Made by a program: the position numbers and the translations under genes. 9,569 bases of DNA from Acidimicrobiia bacterium (lineage in GTDB: Bacteria; Actinomycetota; Acidimicrobiia; Spongiisociales; UBA5794), in assembly GCA_013003515.1 (NCBI GenBank), contig JABDIW010000158.1, positions 1 through 9,569 of the forward strand, read 5' to 3'. Below are positions 5,286 through 9,569 of the stretch, in pieces (positions within the stretch are counted from its first letter, which is position 1; each line of letters begins with the position of its first letter). The notes beneath the pieces were generated by a model. It did not search any database, was not told where the DNA came from, and saw nothing but the letters and a program-made list of their open reading frames with translations.

Positions 5286-5539
5286 GTGACCGCAGCCGCC
5301 GCAAGATGCGGGTGGGCGTCGTCGTTTCGGATGCCCGTCAGAAAACGGTTACCGTTGAGGTCCGCGATTCGAAGCGGCACCCGCTGTACGGCAAGACCGT
5401 GCCGGTTCGGAAGCGATTCCATGCTCACGACGAGTCTTTCGAGGCGCGCGTCGGTGACACGGTTCGCATCGTGGAGACCCGTCCCATGTCCAAGTCGAAG
5501 CGGTGGCGGGTGGAAGAAGTGCTGGAGCGTGCTCGATGA
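5282..5539 (+). CDS. rpsQ: 30S ribosomal protein S17
   Basis: This gene encodes S17 (85 aa), an OB-fold protein that binds the 5' domain of 16S rRNA early in 30S assembly. The sequence shows RRKMRVGVVVSDARQKTVTVEV (about residues 6-27), RHPLYGKTVPVRKRFHAHDE (about 32-51), and VGDTVRIVETRPMSKSKRWRVEEVLERA near the C-terminus, all family signatures. The ATG at 5282 overlaps the rpmC stop by 4 nt, with GGAGG (5273-5277) 4 nt upstream. It is the last gene of the classical S10 set. Its stop overlaps the rplN start by 4 nt, so the S10 and spc series are physically fused here. Confidence 0.98.
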   Translation: MSDRSRRKMRVGVVVSDARQKTVTVEVRDSKRHPLYGKTVPVRKRFHAHDESFEARVGDTVRIVETRPMSKSKRWRVEEVLERAR

Positions 5540-5904
5540 TCCAACAAGAGAGCCGACTGAAGGTGGCGGACAACTCGGGGGCCCGAGAGGTCCTCTGCAT
5601 CCGCGTGCTTGGCGGCTCGGGCCGGCGCTACGCCGGTCTCGGTGACGTGATCGTCGGCACGGTCAAGGACGCCAACCCCGGCGGAGCCGTCAAGAAGGGC
5701 GAGGTCGTCAAGGCAGTCGTCGTGCGCACCCGCAAGGAAGCACGCCGCCCCGATGGCACCTACATCCGCTTCGATGACAACGCCTGCGTCCTGATCAACG
5801 ATCAGCAGCAGCCCCGCGGCACTCGCATCTTCGGGCCCGTTGGGCGTGAGCTGCGAGACAAGCGGTTCATGCGCATCGTGTCGCTGGCCCCGGAGGTGCT
5901 GTGA
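5536..5904 (+). CDS. rplN: 50S ribosomal protein L14
   Basis: This gene encodes L14 (122 aa, exactly the common family length). L14 forms intersubunit bridges with 16S rRNA and is the binding site of the silencing factor RsfS in other bacteria. The protein starts MIQQESRLKVADNSGAREVLCIRVLGG and contains GDVIVGTVKDANPGGAVKKGEVVKAVVVRTRKE (about residues 36-68), then IRFDDNACVLINDQQQPRGTRIFGPVGRELR and the closing MRIVSLAPEVL. The ATG at 5536 overlaps the rpsQ stop. Upstream in-frame codons belong to the S17 region and do not match the family. GGAG (5523-5526) is a moderate Shine-Dalgarno. Its own end carries GGAGGTG for rplX. Confidence 0.98.
   Translation: MIQQESRLKVADNSGAREVLCIRVLGGSGRRYAGLGDVIVGTVKDANPGGAVKKGEVVKAVVVRTRKEARRPDGTYIRFDDNACVLINDQQQPRGTRIFGPVGRELRDKRFMRIVSLAPEVL
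5892..5898 (+). promoter_or_regulatory. Shine-Dalgarno deciding the rplX start
   Basis: GGAGGTG lies in the last codons of rplN. It is 5 nt from the ATG at 5904 but only 2 nt from the in-frame GTG at 5901. The spacing favours ATG 5904, which also gives the family-typical MKLRSGD start. Confidence 0.75.
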
Positions 5905-6212
5905 TGAAACTCCGTTCCGGAGACTCCGTGCGGGTCATGGCAGGCAAGGACGCCGGCCGTGAGGGCAAGATCGCACGGGTCATGCCCGACAAGGGGAAGA
6001 TCATCGTCGAGGGCGTCAACACGGCCCGCAAGCATCAGCGAGCCACAGGCCAGACGATGCAGGGCGGAATCATCGACAAGGACATGCCGATCGATGTGTC
6101 CAACGTCATGATCCTGTGCGCATCGTGCGACGGCCCGACGCGTGTCGGCTACCGCTTCGACAACGACGGCAACAAGCTGCGGGTCTGCCGCCGCTGTGGA
6201 GAGGACCTCTGA
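5904..6212 (+). CDS. rplX: 50S ribosomal protein L24, four-cysteine form
   Basis: This gene encodes L24 (102 aa), an assembly-initiator protein of the 50S subunit that also sits near the tunnel exit. The KOW segment is at the N-terminus (MKLRSGDSVRVMAGKDAGREGKIARVMPDKGKIIVEGVN), followed by IDVSNVMILCASCDGPTRVGYRF and LRVCRRCGEDL. Cys72, Cys75, Cys95 and Cys98 form a CxxC...CxxC pair, as in zinc-ribbon-containing L24 proteins of many phyla. Mycobacterial L24 lacks these cysteines, as I recall. The start is ATG 5904 (TGATG overlap with rplN). A GTG at 5901 would add one residue but sits too close to the GGAGGTG. The 3' end shares one base with the rplE start. Confidence 0.97.
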   Translation: MKLRSGDSVRVMAGKDAGREGKIARVMPDKGKIIVEGVNTARKHQRATGQTMQGGIIDKDMPIDVSNVMILCASCDGPTRVGYRFDNDGNKLRVCRRCGEDL

Positions 6213-6769
6213 TGGAACCCCGTCTCAAGACCAGATACCGCGACGAGGTGCGCGACGCGTTGCACAAGCAGCTCACCCTCGACAACATCATGCAGGTGCC
6301 GACGCTCGACAAGATCGTCGTGAACATGGGTGTTGGCGACGCTGCCGGTGACAAGAAGCTCATCGGTGCCGCCGTCACCGACCTGACGATCATCACGGGA
6401 CAGAAGCCCAAGGTGGCGAAGGCGAAGAAGTCGATCGCCAACTTCAAGCTCCGTGAGGGAATGCCCATCGGAGCGTCTGTCACCTTGCGCGGCGACCGGA
6501 TGTGGGAGTTCTTCGACCGGCTCATCGCCATCGCGATTCCCCGTGTCCGTGACTTCCGTGGTCTCAACCCTCGTTCGTTCGACGGTCGGGGCAACTACAC
6601 GTTCGGCGTCAACGAGCAGCTCATCTTTCCCGAGATCGATTACGACCAGGTGCAGAAAGTGCGGGGGATGGACATCACCATCTGTACGACCGCCACCGAA
6701 GATGAGCATGGGCGTGCCCTGCTCGAAGCGTTCGGCTTTCCGTTCCGCAAGCAGCAGGCAGGCGTCTGA
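6212..6769 (+). CDS. rplE: 50S ribosomal protein L5
   Basis: This gene encodes L5 (185 aa), which binds 5S rRNA and contacts the P-site tRNA and the 30S head. The sequence has the N-terminal MEPRLKTRYRDEV, QVPTLDKIVVNMGVGDA (about residues 28-44), and TIITGQKPKVAKAKKSIANFKLREGMPIG (about 60-88). Further on are VTLRGDRMWEFFDRLI, PRVRDFRGLN, FDGRGNYTFGVNEQLIFPEIDYD (about 123-145) and the closing GRALLEAFGFPFRK. The ATG at 6212 shares a base with the rplX stop. GGAGAGGA (6198-6205) lies 6 nt upstream. The same frame is open further upstream across L24 but does not match there. The length is normal. Confidence 0.98.
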   Translation: MEPRLKTRYRDEVRDALHKQLTLDNIMQVPTLDKIVVNMGVGDAAGDKKLIGAAVTDLTIITGQKPKVAKAKKSIANFKLREGMPIGASVTLRGDRMWEFFDRLIAIAIPRVRDFRGLNPRSFDGRGNYTFGVNEQLIFPEIDYDQVQKVRGMDITICTTATEDEHGRALLEAFGFPFRKQQAGV

Positions 6770-6954
6770 TGGCAAAGAAATCACTCATCGCAAAGGCAAA
6801 CCGCAAGCCGAAATTCAGCTCGCGGGCATACAACCGGTGCCGCCGTTGTGGTCGGCCCCGGGCGTATCTCCGCAAGTTCGGCATGTGTCGTATCTGTGTA
6901 CGCGAGCTGGCCCACCGCGGCGAGCTCCCCGGAGTCAGAAAGTCATCCTGGTAA
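6769..6954 (+). CDS. rpsN: 30S ribosomal protein S14, zinc-binding (type Z)
   Basis: This gene encodes S14 of the short, zinc-binding type (61 aa), a protein of the 30S head. It begins MAKKSLIAKANRKPKF, and the four zinc ligands are Cys24, Cys27, Cys40 and Cys43 (CRRC and CRIC). It ends with RELAHRGELPGVRKSSW, the family C-terminus. The longer, cysteine-free S14 (about 100 aa) is the alternative type and is not present here. In many actinobacteria the zinc-free type is kept elsewhere under a zinc regulator. The ATG at 6769 shares a base with the rplE stop. The Shine-Dalgarno is weak (CAGGCAGG), so it probably depends on coupling to rplE translation. The stop TAA overlaps rpsH. Confidence 0.98.
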   Translation: MAKKSLIAKANRKPKFSSRAYNRCRRCGRPRAYLRKFGMCRICVRELAHRGELPGVRKSSW

Positions 6955-7349
6955 TGAACACCGATCCAATCGCCGACATGCTCACCCGGGTCCGTAACGC
7001 CAACCAGGCGCTGCACCCGACCGTGTCCATGCCCGCATCGAAGATCAAGCACTCGATCGCCCAGATCCTCAAGGAAGAGGGCTACGTCGACTCCGTCACC
7101 GAAACAGGCGAGGGCGCTCGCAAAGAGCTGGTCGTCACCCTGAAGTACGGGCCGGAACGGTCGCGGATCATCAAGGGCCTCAACCGCATCTCCACGCCCG
7201 GTCACCGGGTGTACTCGGCAGCCACCGATCTGCCCCGCGTCCGTGGTGGGCTCGGCGTCTCGATCGTGTCGACGTCCGAGGGCCTGCTCACAGACAGGGA
7301 AGCGCGCCGGCGCAACGTCGGTGGCGAGATCGTCTGCGAGGTGTGGTGA
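6954..7349 (+). CDS. rpsH: 30S ribosomal protein S8
   Basis: This gene encodes S8 (131 aa), a 16S rRNA central-domain binding protein. In E. coli it also represses the spc operon by binding its mRNA near rplX/rplE. Diagnostic parts are MNTDPIADMLTRVRNANQA at the start, MPASKIKHSIAQILKEEGYV (about residues 24-43), GLNRISTPGHRVYS (about 74-87), and the highly conserved end GLGVSIVSTSEGLLTDREARRRNVGGEIVCEVW. The ATG at 6954 shares its A with the rpsN stop TAA (TAATG). No strong Shine-Dalgarno lies at standard spacing, so re-initiation from rpsN is likely. The frame remains open upstream over L5/S14, but those residues are not S8-like. Length is normal. Confidence 0.98.
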   Translation: MNTDPIADMLTRVRNANQALHPTVSMPASKIKHSIAQILKEEGYVDSVTETGEGARKELVVTLKYGPERSRIIKGLNRISTPGHRVYSAATDLPRVRGGLGVSIVSTSEGLLTDREARRRNVGGEIVCEVW

Positions 7350-7891
7350 TGAGTCGCATCGGTCAGGCTCCGATCACGCTCGGCTCTGGCGTCGAGGCAT
7401 CCATCTCGGGTCAGGACATCGTCGTGAAGGGACCCAAGGGCAGCCTGGAGCGCAGGCTGCCCGACGCCGTGACCATCGAGGTCGTCGACGGTGAGCTTCG
7501 CCTCACCCGCAAGGACGACGAGCGCGAGTCCAGGGCTCTCCACGGTCTGTCACGGGCACTTGTCGCCAACATGGTCACCGGTGTCACCGACGGTTTCTCC
7601 AAGGAGCTGCAGCTCGTCGGCGTCGGCTATCGCGCCGCGATGAAGGGCAGTCAGATCGAACTGCAGGTCGGGTTCTCGCACAACGTGCTTCTCGACATCC
7701 CTTCCGACGTGTCGGTGGAGATCCCCGAGCAGACCCGCATCATCATTACCGGAATCTCGAACGAGAGCGTCGGCCAGTTCGCCGCCAACGTGCGCCGGGT
7801 GCGGCCCCCCGAGCCCTACAAGGGCAACGGCATCCGTTACATCGACGAGGTCGTTCGCCGCAAGGCAGGAAAGGCAGGTGTCACCGCATGA
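7349..7891 (+). CDS. rplF: 50S ribosomal protein L6
   Basis: This gene encodes L6 (180 aa), a two-domain 50S protein near the factor-binding site. It begins MSRIGQAPITLGSGVEASI, followed by IVVKGPKGSLERRLPD (about residues 23-38). ALHGLSRALVANMVTGVTDGFSKELQLVGVGYRA (about 65-98) bridges the two repeats. The C-terminal family signature PEPYKGNGIRYIDEVVRRKAGKAG follows at about 153-176. Two GTG codons at 7343 and 7346 are in frame just upstream, but ATG 7349 fits the family start and lies 5 nt after GAGGTG (7338-7343). The ATG shares a base with the rpsH stop. The 3' end overlaps rplR by 4 nt. Confidence 0.98.
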   Translation: MSRIGQAPITLGSGVEASISGQDIVVKGPKGSLERRLPDAVTIEVVDGELRLTRKDDERESRALHGLSRALVANMVTGVTDGFSKELQLVGVGYRAAMKGSQIELQVGFSHNVLLDIPSDVSVEIPEQTRIIITGISNESVGQFAANVRRVRPPEPYKGNGIRYIDEVVRRKAGKAGVTA

Positions 7892-8241
7892 CCAAGTCAC
7901 GCGCCCACGCCCGTCGCCGCCGCCACTTCCGGGTCCGCAAGAAGGTCCACGGGACGACGGCAACGCCGCGTCTCGCGGTCTACAAGTCCAATCGATACAT
8001 CTACGCCCAGGTCATCGACGACGACAAAGCAGCCACACTGGCCGCTGCCACGTCGCACGAGAAGGCTCTGCGGTCGAAGTCCCTCAACAAGGAGACCGCT
8101 GCCGAGGTCGGCAAGCTCTTGGCGAAGCGCGCCAAGGCCGCCGGTGTCGAAGAGGTCGTCTTCGACCGCGGTGGGTTTCCGTATCACGGCAGGGTCAAGG
8201 CCCTCGCAGACGCCGCCCGCGAATCGGGCCTGAAGCTCTAG
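7888..8241 (+). CDS. rplR: 50S ribosomal protein L18
   Basis: This gene encodes L18 (117 aa), which binds 5S rRNA together with L5 and L25-type proteins and anchors it to the central protuberance. It has an Arg/Lys-rich N-terminus (MTKSRAHARRRRHFRVRKKVHG), then TPRLAVYKSNRYIYAQVIDDDKAATLAAATSHEK (about residues 26-59). It ends with the conserved VEEVVFDRGGFPYHGRVKALADAARESGLKL. The ATG at 7888 overlaps the rplF stop (ATGA). CAGGTG at 7875-7880 is a moderate Shine-Dalgarno. Its TAG stop at 8239-8241 lies within the AGGAG used by rpsE. The length is exactly typical. Confidence 0.98.
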   Translation: MTKSRAHARRRRHFRVRKKVHGTTATPRLAVYKSNRYIYAQVIDDDKAATLAAATSHEKALRSKSLNKETAAEVGKLLAKRAKAAGVEEVVFDRGGFPYHGRVKALADAARESGLKL

Positions 8242-8244
8242 GAG
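8240..8244 (+). promoter_or_regulatory. Shine-Dalgarno of rpsE overlapping the rplR stop
   Basis: AGGAG starts within the TAG stop of rplR and ends 6 nt before the ATG at 8251. This is the largest gap (9 nt) between any two genes from rpsJ to rplO, and it is filled by this site. Confidence 0.8.
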
Positions 8245-8250
8245 ACATTC

Positions 8251-8811
8251 ATGGATCGCGATCGCAACAGGTCAGAGTTCGACGAGCGGGTGATCAACAT
8301 CAACCGCGTCGCCAAAGTCGTCAAGGGCGGCCGCCGCTTCTCGTTCACCGCGCTCGTCGCAGTCGGCAACGGCAAGGGCAAGGTCGGCATCGGGTACGGC
8401 AAGGCGACCGAGGTCCCGACTGCCATCCAGAAGGGGATGGAGCTGGCGCGCCGCGGGATGGTCGACGTCCCCATGGCCGGCACCACCATCATTCACAAGA
8501 ACATCGGTGTGCACGGCGCATCGCGGGTGCTGCTCAAGCCGGCCGCGCCCGGTACCGGCGTCATCGCCGGGGGAGCCGTTCGCCAGATCCTCGAGGCCGC
8601 CGGGATCCGCGACGTCCTCGCCAAGTCGCTGGGCTCGCCGAACCACATCAACGTCGCCAAGGCGACGATGAACGCCATCACCACCCAGCAACGTCCCGAC
8701 GAGGTGGCCAAGGCCCGTGGGATCAGCGCCGAGGAGGCATTCCCTCCGGCGCTGCTGGCGGCATACCGGTCGTCGGAGATCATGAGGACCTCCGGAGGCG
8801 GTGACGGCTGA
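8251..8811 (+). CDS. rpsE: 30S ribosomal protein S5
   Basis: This gene encodes S5 (186 aa), which with S3 and S4 lines the mRNA entry channel and affects decoding fidelity. The N-terminal dsRNA-binding-like domain contains VININRVAKVVKGGRRFSFTALVAVGNGKGKVGIGYGKATEVPTAI (about residues 11-56). The C-terminal domain contains HKNIGVHGASRVLLKPAAPGTGVIAGGAVRQILEAAGIRDVLAKSLGS (about 84-131). It ends in a short flexible Gly/Asp stretch (SGGGDG) whose codons include GGAGG (8794-8798), a possible binding site for rpmD. The start ATG at 8251 is preceded by AGGAG. The partner protein S3 carries an unusual tail in this genome, whereas S5 looks normal in length and content. Confidence 0.98.
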   Translation: MDRDRNRSEFDERVININRVAKVVKGGRRFSFTALVAVGNGKGKVGIGYGKATEVPTAIQKGMELARRGMVDVPMAGTTIIHKNIGVHGASRVLLKPAAPGTGVIAGGAVRQILEAAGIRDVLAKSLGSPNHINVAKATMNAITTQQRPDEVAKARGISAEEAFPPALLAAYRSSEIMRTSGGGDG

Positions 8812-8996
8812 TGGCCAAGGAACTGAAGATCACGCTCGTCAAGAGCACCATCGGGGAGAAGCCCAAGACGCGGGCCACGGTTGAGACCCTGGGACTCCGC
8901 AAGATCAACCAGGTGACGGTTCGCCCTGACACGCCCGACGTGCGGGGCCTCATCAACCGGGCTCGGCACCTGCTCGACGTCGAGGAGGTCTCGTGA
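8811..8996 (+). CDS. rpmD: 50S ribosomal protein L30
   Basis: This gene encodes L30 (61 aa), a small 50S protein found in most but not all bacteria. The sequence KELKITLVKSTIGEKPKTRATVETLGLRKINQVTVRPDTPDVRGLINRARHLLDVEEV covers the family fold. The motif TRATVETLGLRKINQ is at about residues 21-35. The ATG at 8811 shares a base with the rpsE stop. The nearest strong Shine-Dalgarno, GGAGG (8794-8798), is 12 nt away, so coupling to rpsE is likely. Its EEVS end codes GAGGAGG, the rplO Shine-Dalgarno. Confidence 0.97.
   Translation: MAKELKITLVKSTIGEKPKTRATVETLGLRKINQVTVRPDTPDVRGLINRARHLLDVEEVS
8982..8988 (+). promoter_or_regulatory. Shine-Dalgarno of the GTG-started rplO
   Basis: GAGGAGG in the last codons of rpmD lies 4 nt before the GTG at 8993. 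It is among the strongest sites in the window and may offset the weaker GTG start codon. Confidence 0.8.
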
Positions 8997-9430
8997 AACT
9001 CCACCATCTCAAGCCGGCCGACGGGTCGCGCAAACGCAAGATCCGCGTCGGTCGCGGTGAGAGCGGTCGTCGCGGCAAGACCGCCGGCCGTGGCACCAAG
9101 GGGCTCAAGGCCCGCAGCAAGCTGCGCCGTGGGTTCGAGGGCGGTCAGATGCCGCTGCAGCGTCGTCTGCCCAAGCTCAAGGGGTTCAAGAACCCCAACA
9201 AGGAGTACTTCGCCGTGGTCAACGTCGAGCGTCTCGGTGACTTCGCCGCAGGCACCACCGTGGGTCCCGACGAGCTTCGTGAGCGGGGATTGATCAAGGC
9301 CCGGGGCCGGGTCAAGGTCCTCGGCGAGGGCGACGTGCCCCACAAGCTGACCGTTCGCGCCCACGCCTTCAGCGTCGGCGCCGTCGAAAAGATCACAGCG
9401 GCCGGTGGCTCGGTGGAGATCATCGAGTGA
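8993..9430 (+). CDS. rplO: 50S ribosomal protein L15 (GTG start)
   Basis: This gene encodes L15 (145 aa), a late-assembly 50S protein with a glycine- and arginine-rich extension into the subunit interior. The sequence starts MKLHHLKPADGSRKRKIRVGRGESGRRGKTAGRGTKGLKARSK, then GFEGGQMPLQRRLPKLKGFKN (about residues 48-68) and KVLGEGDVPHKLTVRAHAFSVGAVEKITAAGGSVEII at the C-terminus, all L15 signatures. The start codon is GTG at 8993, overlapping the rpmD stop (GTGA). This is the only clear non-ATG start of a ribosomal gene in the window. The family begins with M(K/R)LxxLxP, so no later ATG is suitable. It is followed by 68 nt before secY, the largest intergenic space. Confidence 0.98.
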   Translation: MKLHHLKPADGSRKRKIRVGRGESGRRGKTAGRGTKGLKARSKLRRGFEGGQMPLQRRLPKLKGFKNPNKEYFAVVNVERLGDFAAGTTVGPDELRERGLIKARGRVKVLGEGDVPHKLTVRAHAFSVGAVEKITAAGGSVEIIE

Positions 9431-9498
9431 CCTGCCCCTGCACAGTGGCACACGGCCTCTACGATATGTCCCCCGCCCGTCCACGAAGGTAATCCCAG
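9431..9498 (+). promoter_or_regulatory. rplO-secY spacer with possible weak promoter
   Basis: This 68-nt spacer is by far the longest non-coding stretch after rpsJ. TACGAT at 9460-9465 fits an actinobacterial TAnnnT -10 element, but I see no convincing -35 at 16-19 nt upstream. There is no hairpin plus T-run, so most transcription probably continues into secY. GAAGGT at 9485-9490 is the secY Shine-Dalgarno (8 nt spacing). Confidence 0.35.
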
Positions 9499-9569
9499 AT
9501 GCTGTCCGTCTTCAGAAACATGTTCCGCATCCACGATCTGCGGAACAAGATCCTGTTCACGCTGTTCAT
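9499..9569 (+). CDS. secY: Preprotein translocase subunit SecY, N-terminal end (partial)
   Basis: Only the first 23 codons and two further bases are in the window. SecY is the membrane channel of the general secretion pathway. The peptide MLSVFRNMFRIHDLRNKILF followed by TLF matches the amphipathic, positively charged start of SecY, just before its first membrane helix. RxxDLRxKILFTL is the recognisable core. The ATG at 9499 has GAAGGT 8 nt upstream. The position after rplO is the standard one at the end of the spc operon. The gene runs off the right edge. Confidence 0.93.
   Translation, partial: MLSVFRNMFRIHDLRNKILFTLF

Noticed and set aside
5901..5903. GTG as start of rplX
   Set aside because: It sits only 2 nt after the GGAGGTG. 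The ATG at 5904 has better spacing and gives the family N-terminus.
9445..9460. Sigma-54-like TGGCAC element upstream of secY
   Set aside because: No matching TTGC element is present at the required distance, and sigma-54 is generally absent from actinobacteria.
9431..9498. Rho-independent terminator after rplO
   Set aside because: No stable GC stem followed by a T-run can be drawn. The partial TGCAC/GTGGCA pairing is short and lacks the T-run.

Overview
This window is one continuous, plus-strand ribosomal-protein operon from a high-GC bacterium. It runs from the last 41 codons of tuf (elongation factor Tu) through the complete S10 and spc gene series to the first 23 codons of secY. The gene order is tuf | rpsJ rplC rplD rplW rplB rpsS rplV rpsC rplP rpmC rpsQ | rplN rplX rplE rpsN rpsH rplF rplR rpsE rpmD rplO | secY. 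No canonical member is missing and no foreign gene is inserted.

The strong preference for C- or G-ending codons, the zinc-type S14 (61 aa, CxxC...CxxC), the actinobacterial look of L3, L15, L22, L23 and S17, and the Shine-Dalgarno-rich junctions point to an actinomycete-like (Actinomycetota) genome. A four-cysteine L24 and the direct tuf-rpsJ junction make a deep-branching class such as Acidimicrobiia more likely than a Mycobacterium- or Streptomyces-type genome. That placement is inference.

Region by region: 1-128 is the end of tuf. 129-161 is a 33-nt spacer with no terminator. 162-5539 is the S10 part (S10, L3, L4, L23, L2, S19, L22, S3, L16, L29, S17). 5536-9430 is the spc part (L14, L24, L5, S14, S8, L6, L18, S5, L30, L15), joined to the S10 part by a 4-nt overlap. 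9431-9498 is a 68-nt spacer with a possible weak promoter. 9499 onward is the start of secY, the protein-export channel. Of the 20 junctions between rpsJ and rplO, 17 overlap (eight by 1 nt, eight by 4 nt, one by 8 nt). The other three are gaps of 1, 1 and 9 nt, so only 11 of about 9,270 bases are non-coding. This suggests extensive translational coupling and balanced output of ribosome parts.

Most of the window is ordinary, highly conserved housekeeping DNA, and I see no new multi-gene system. The clearest oddity is ribosomal protein S3. It is 367 aa long and carries a tail of roughly 150 residues made of a basic RLIEAGGGK-type tandem repeat followed by an acidic Pro/Ala/Glu/Thr-rich segment with a second, 18-residue repeat. 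Smaller points are an acidic tail on L4, a His-to-Leu change in the conserved L2 DHPHGGGEG motif, and Shine-Dalgarno sequences written into the C-terminal codons of upstream genes.
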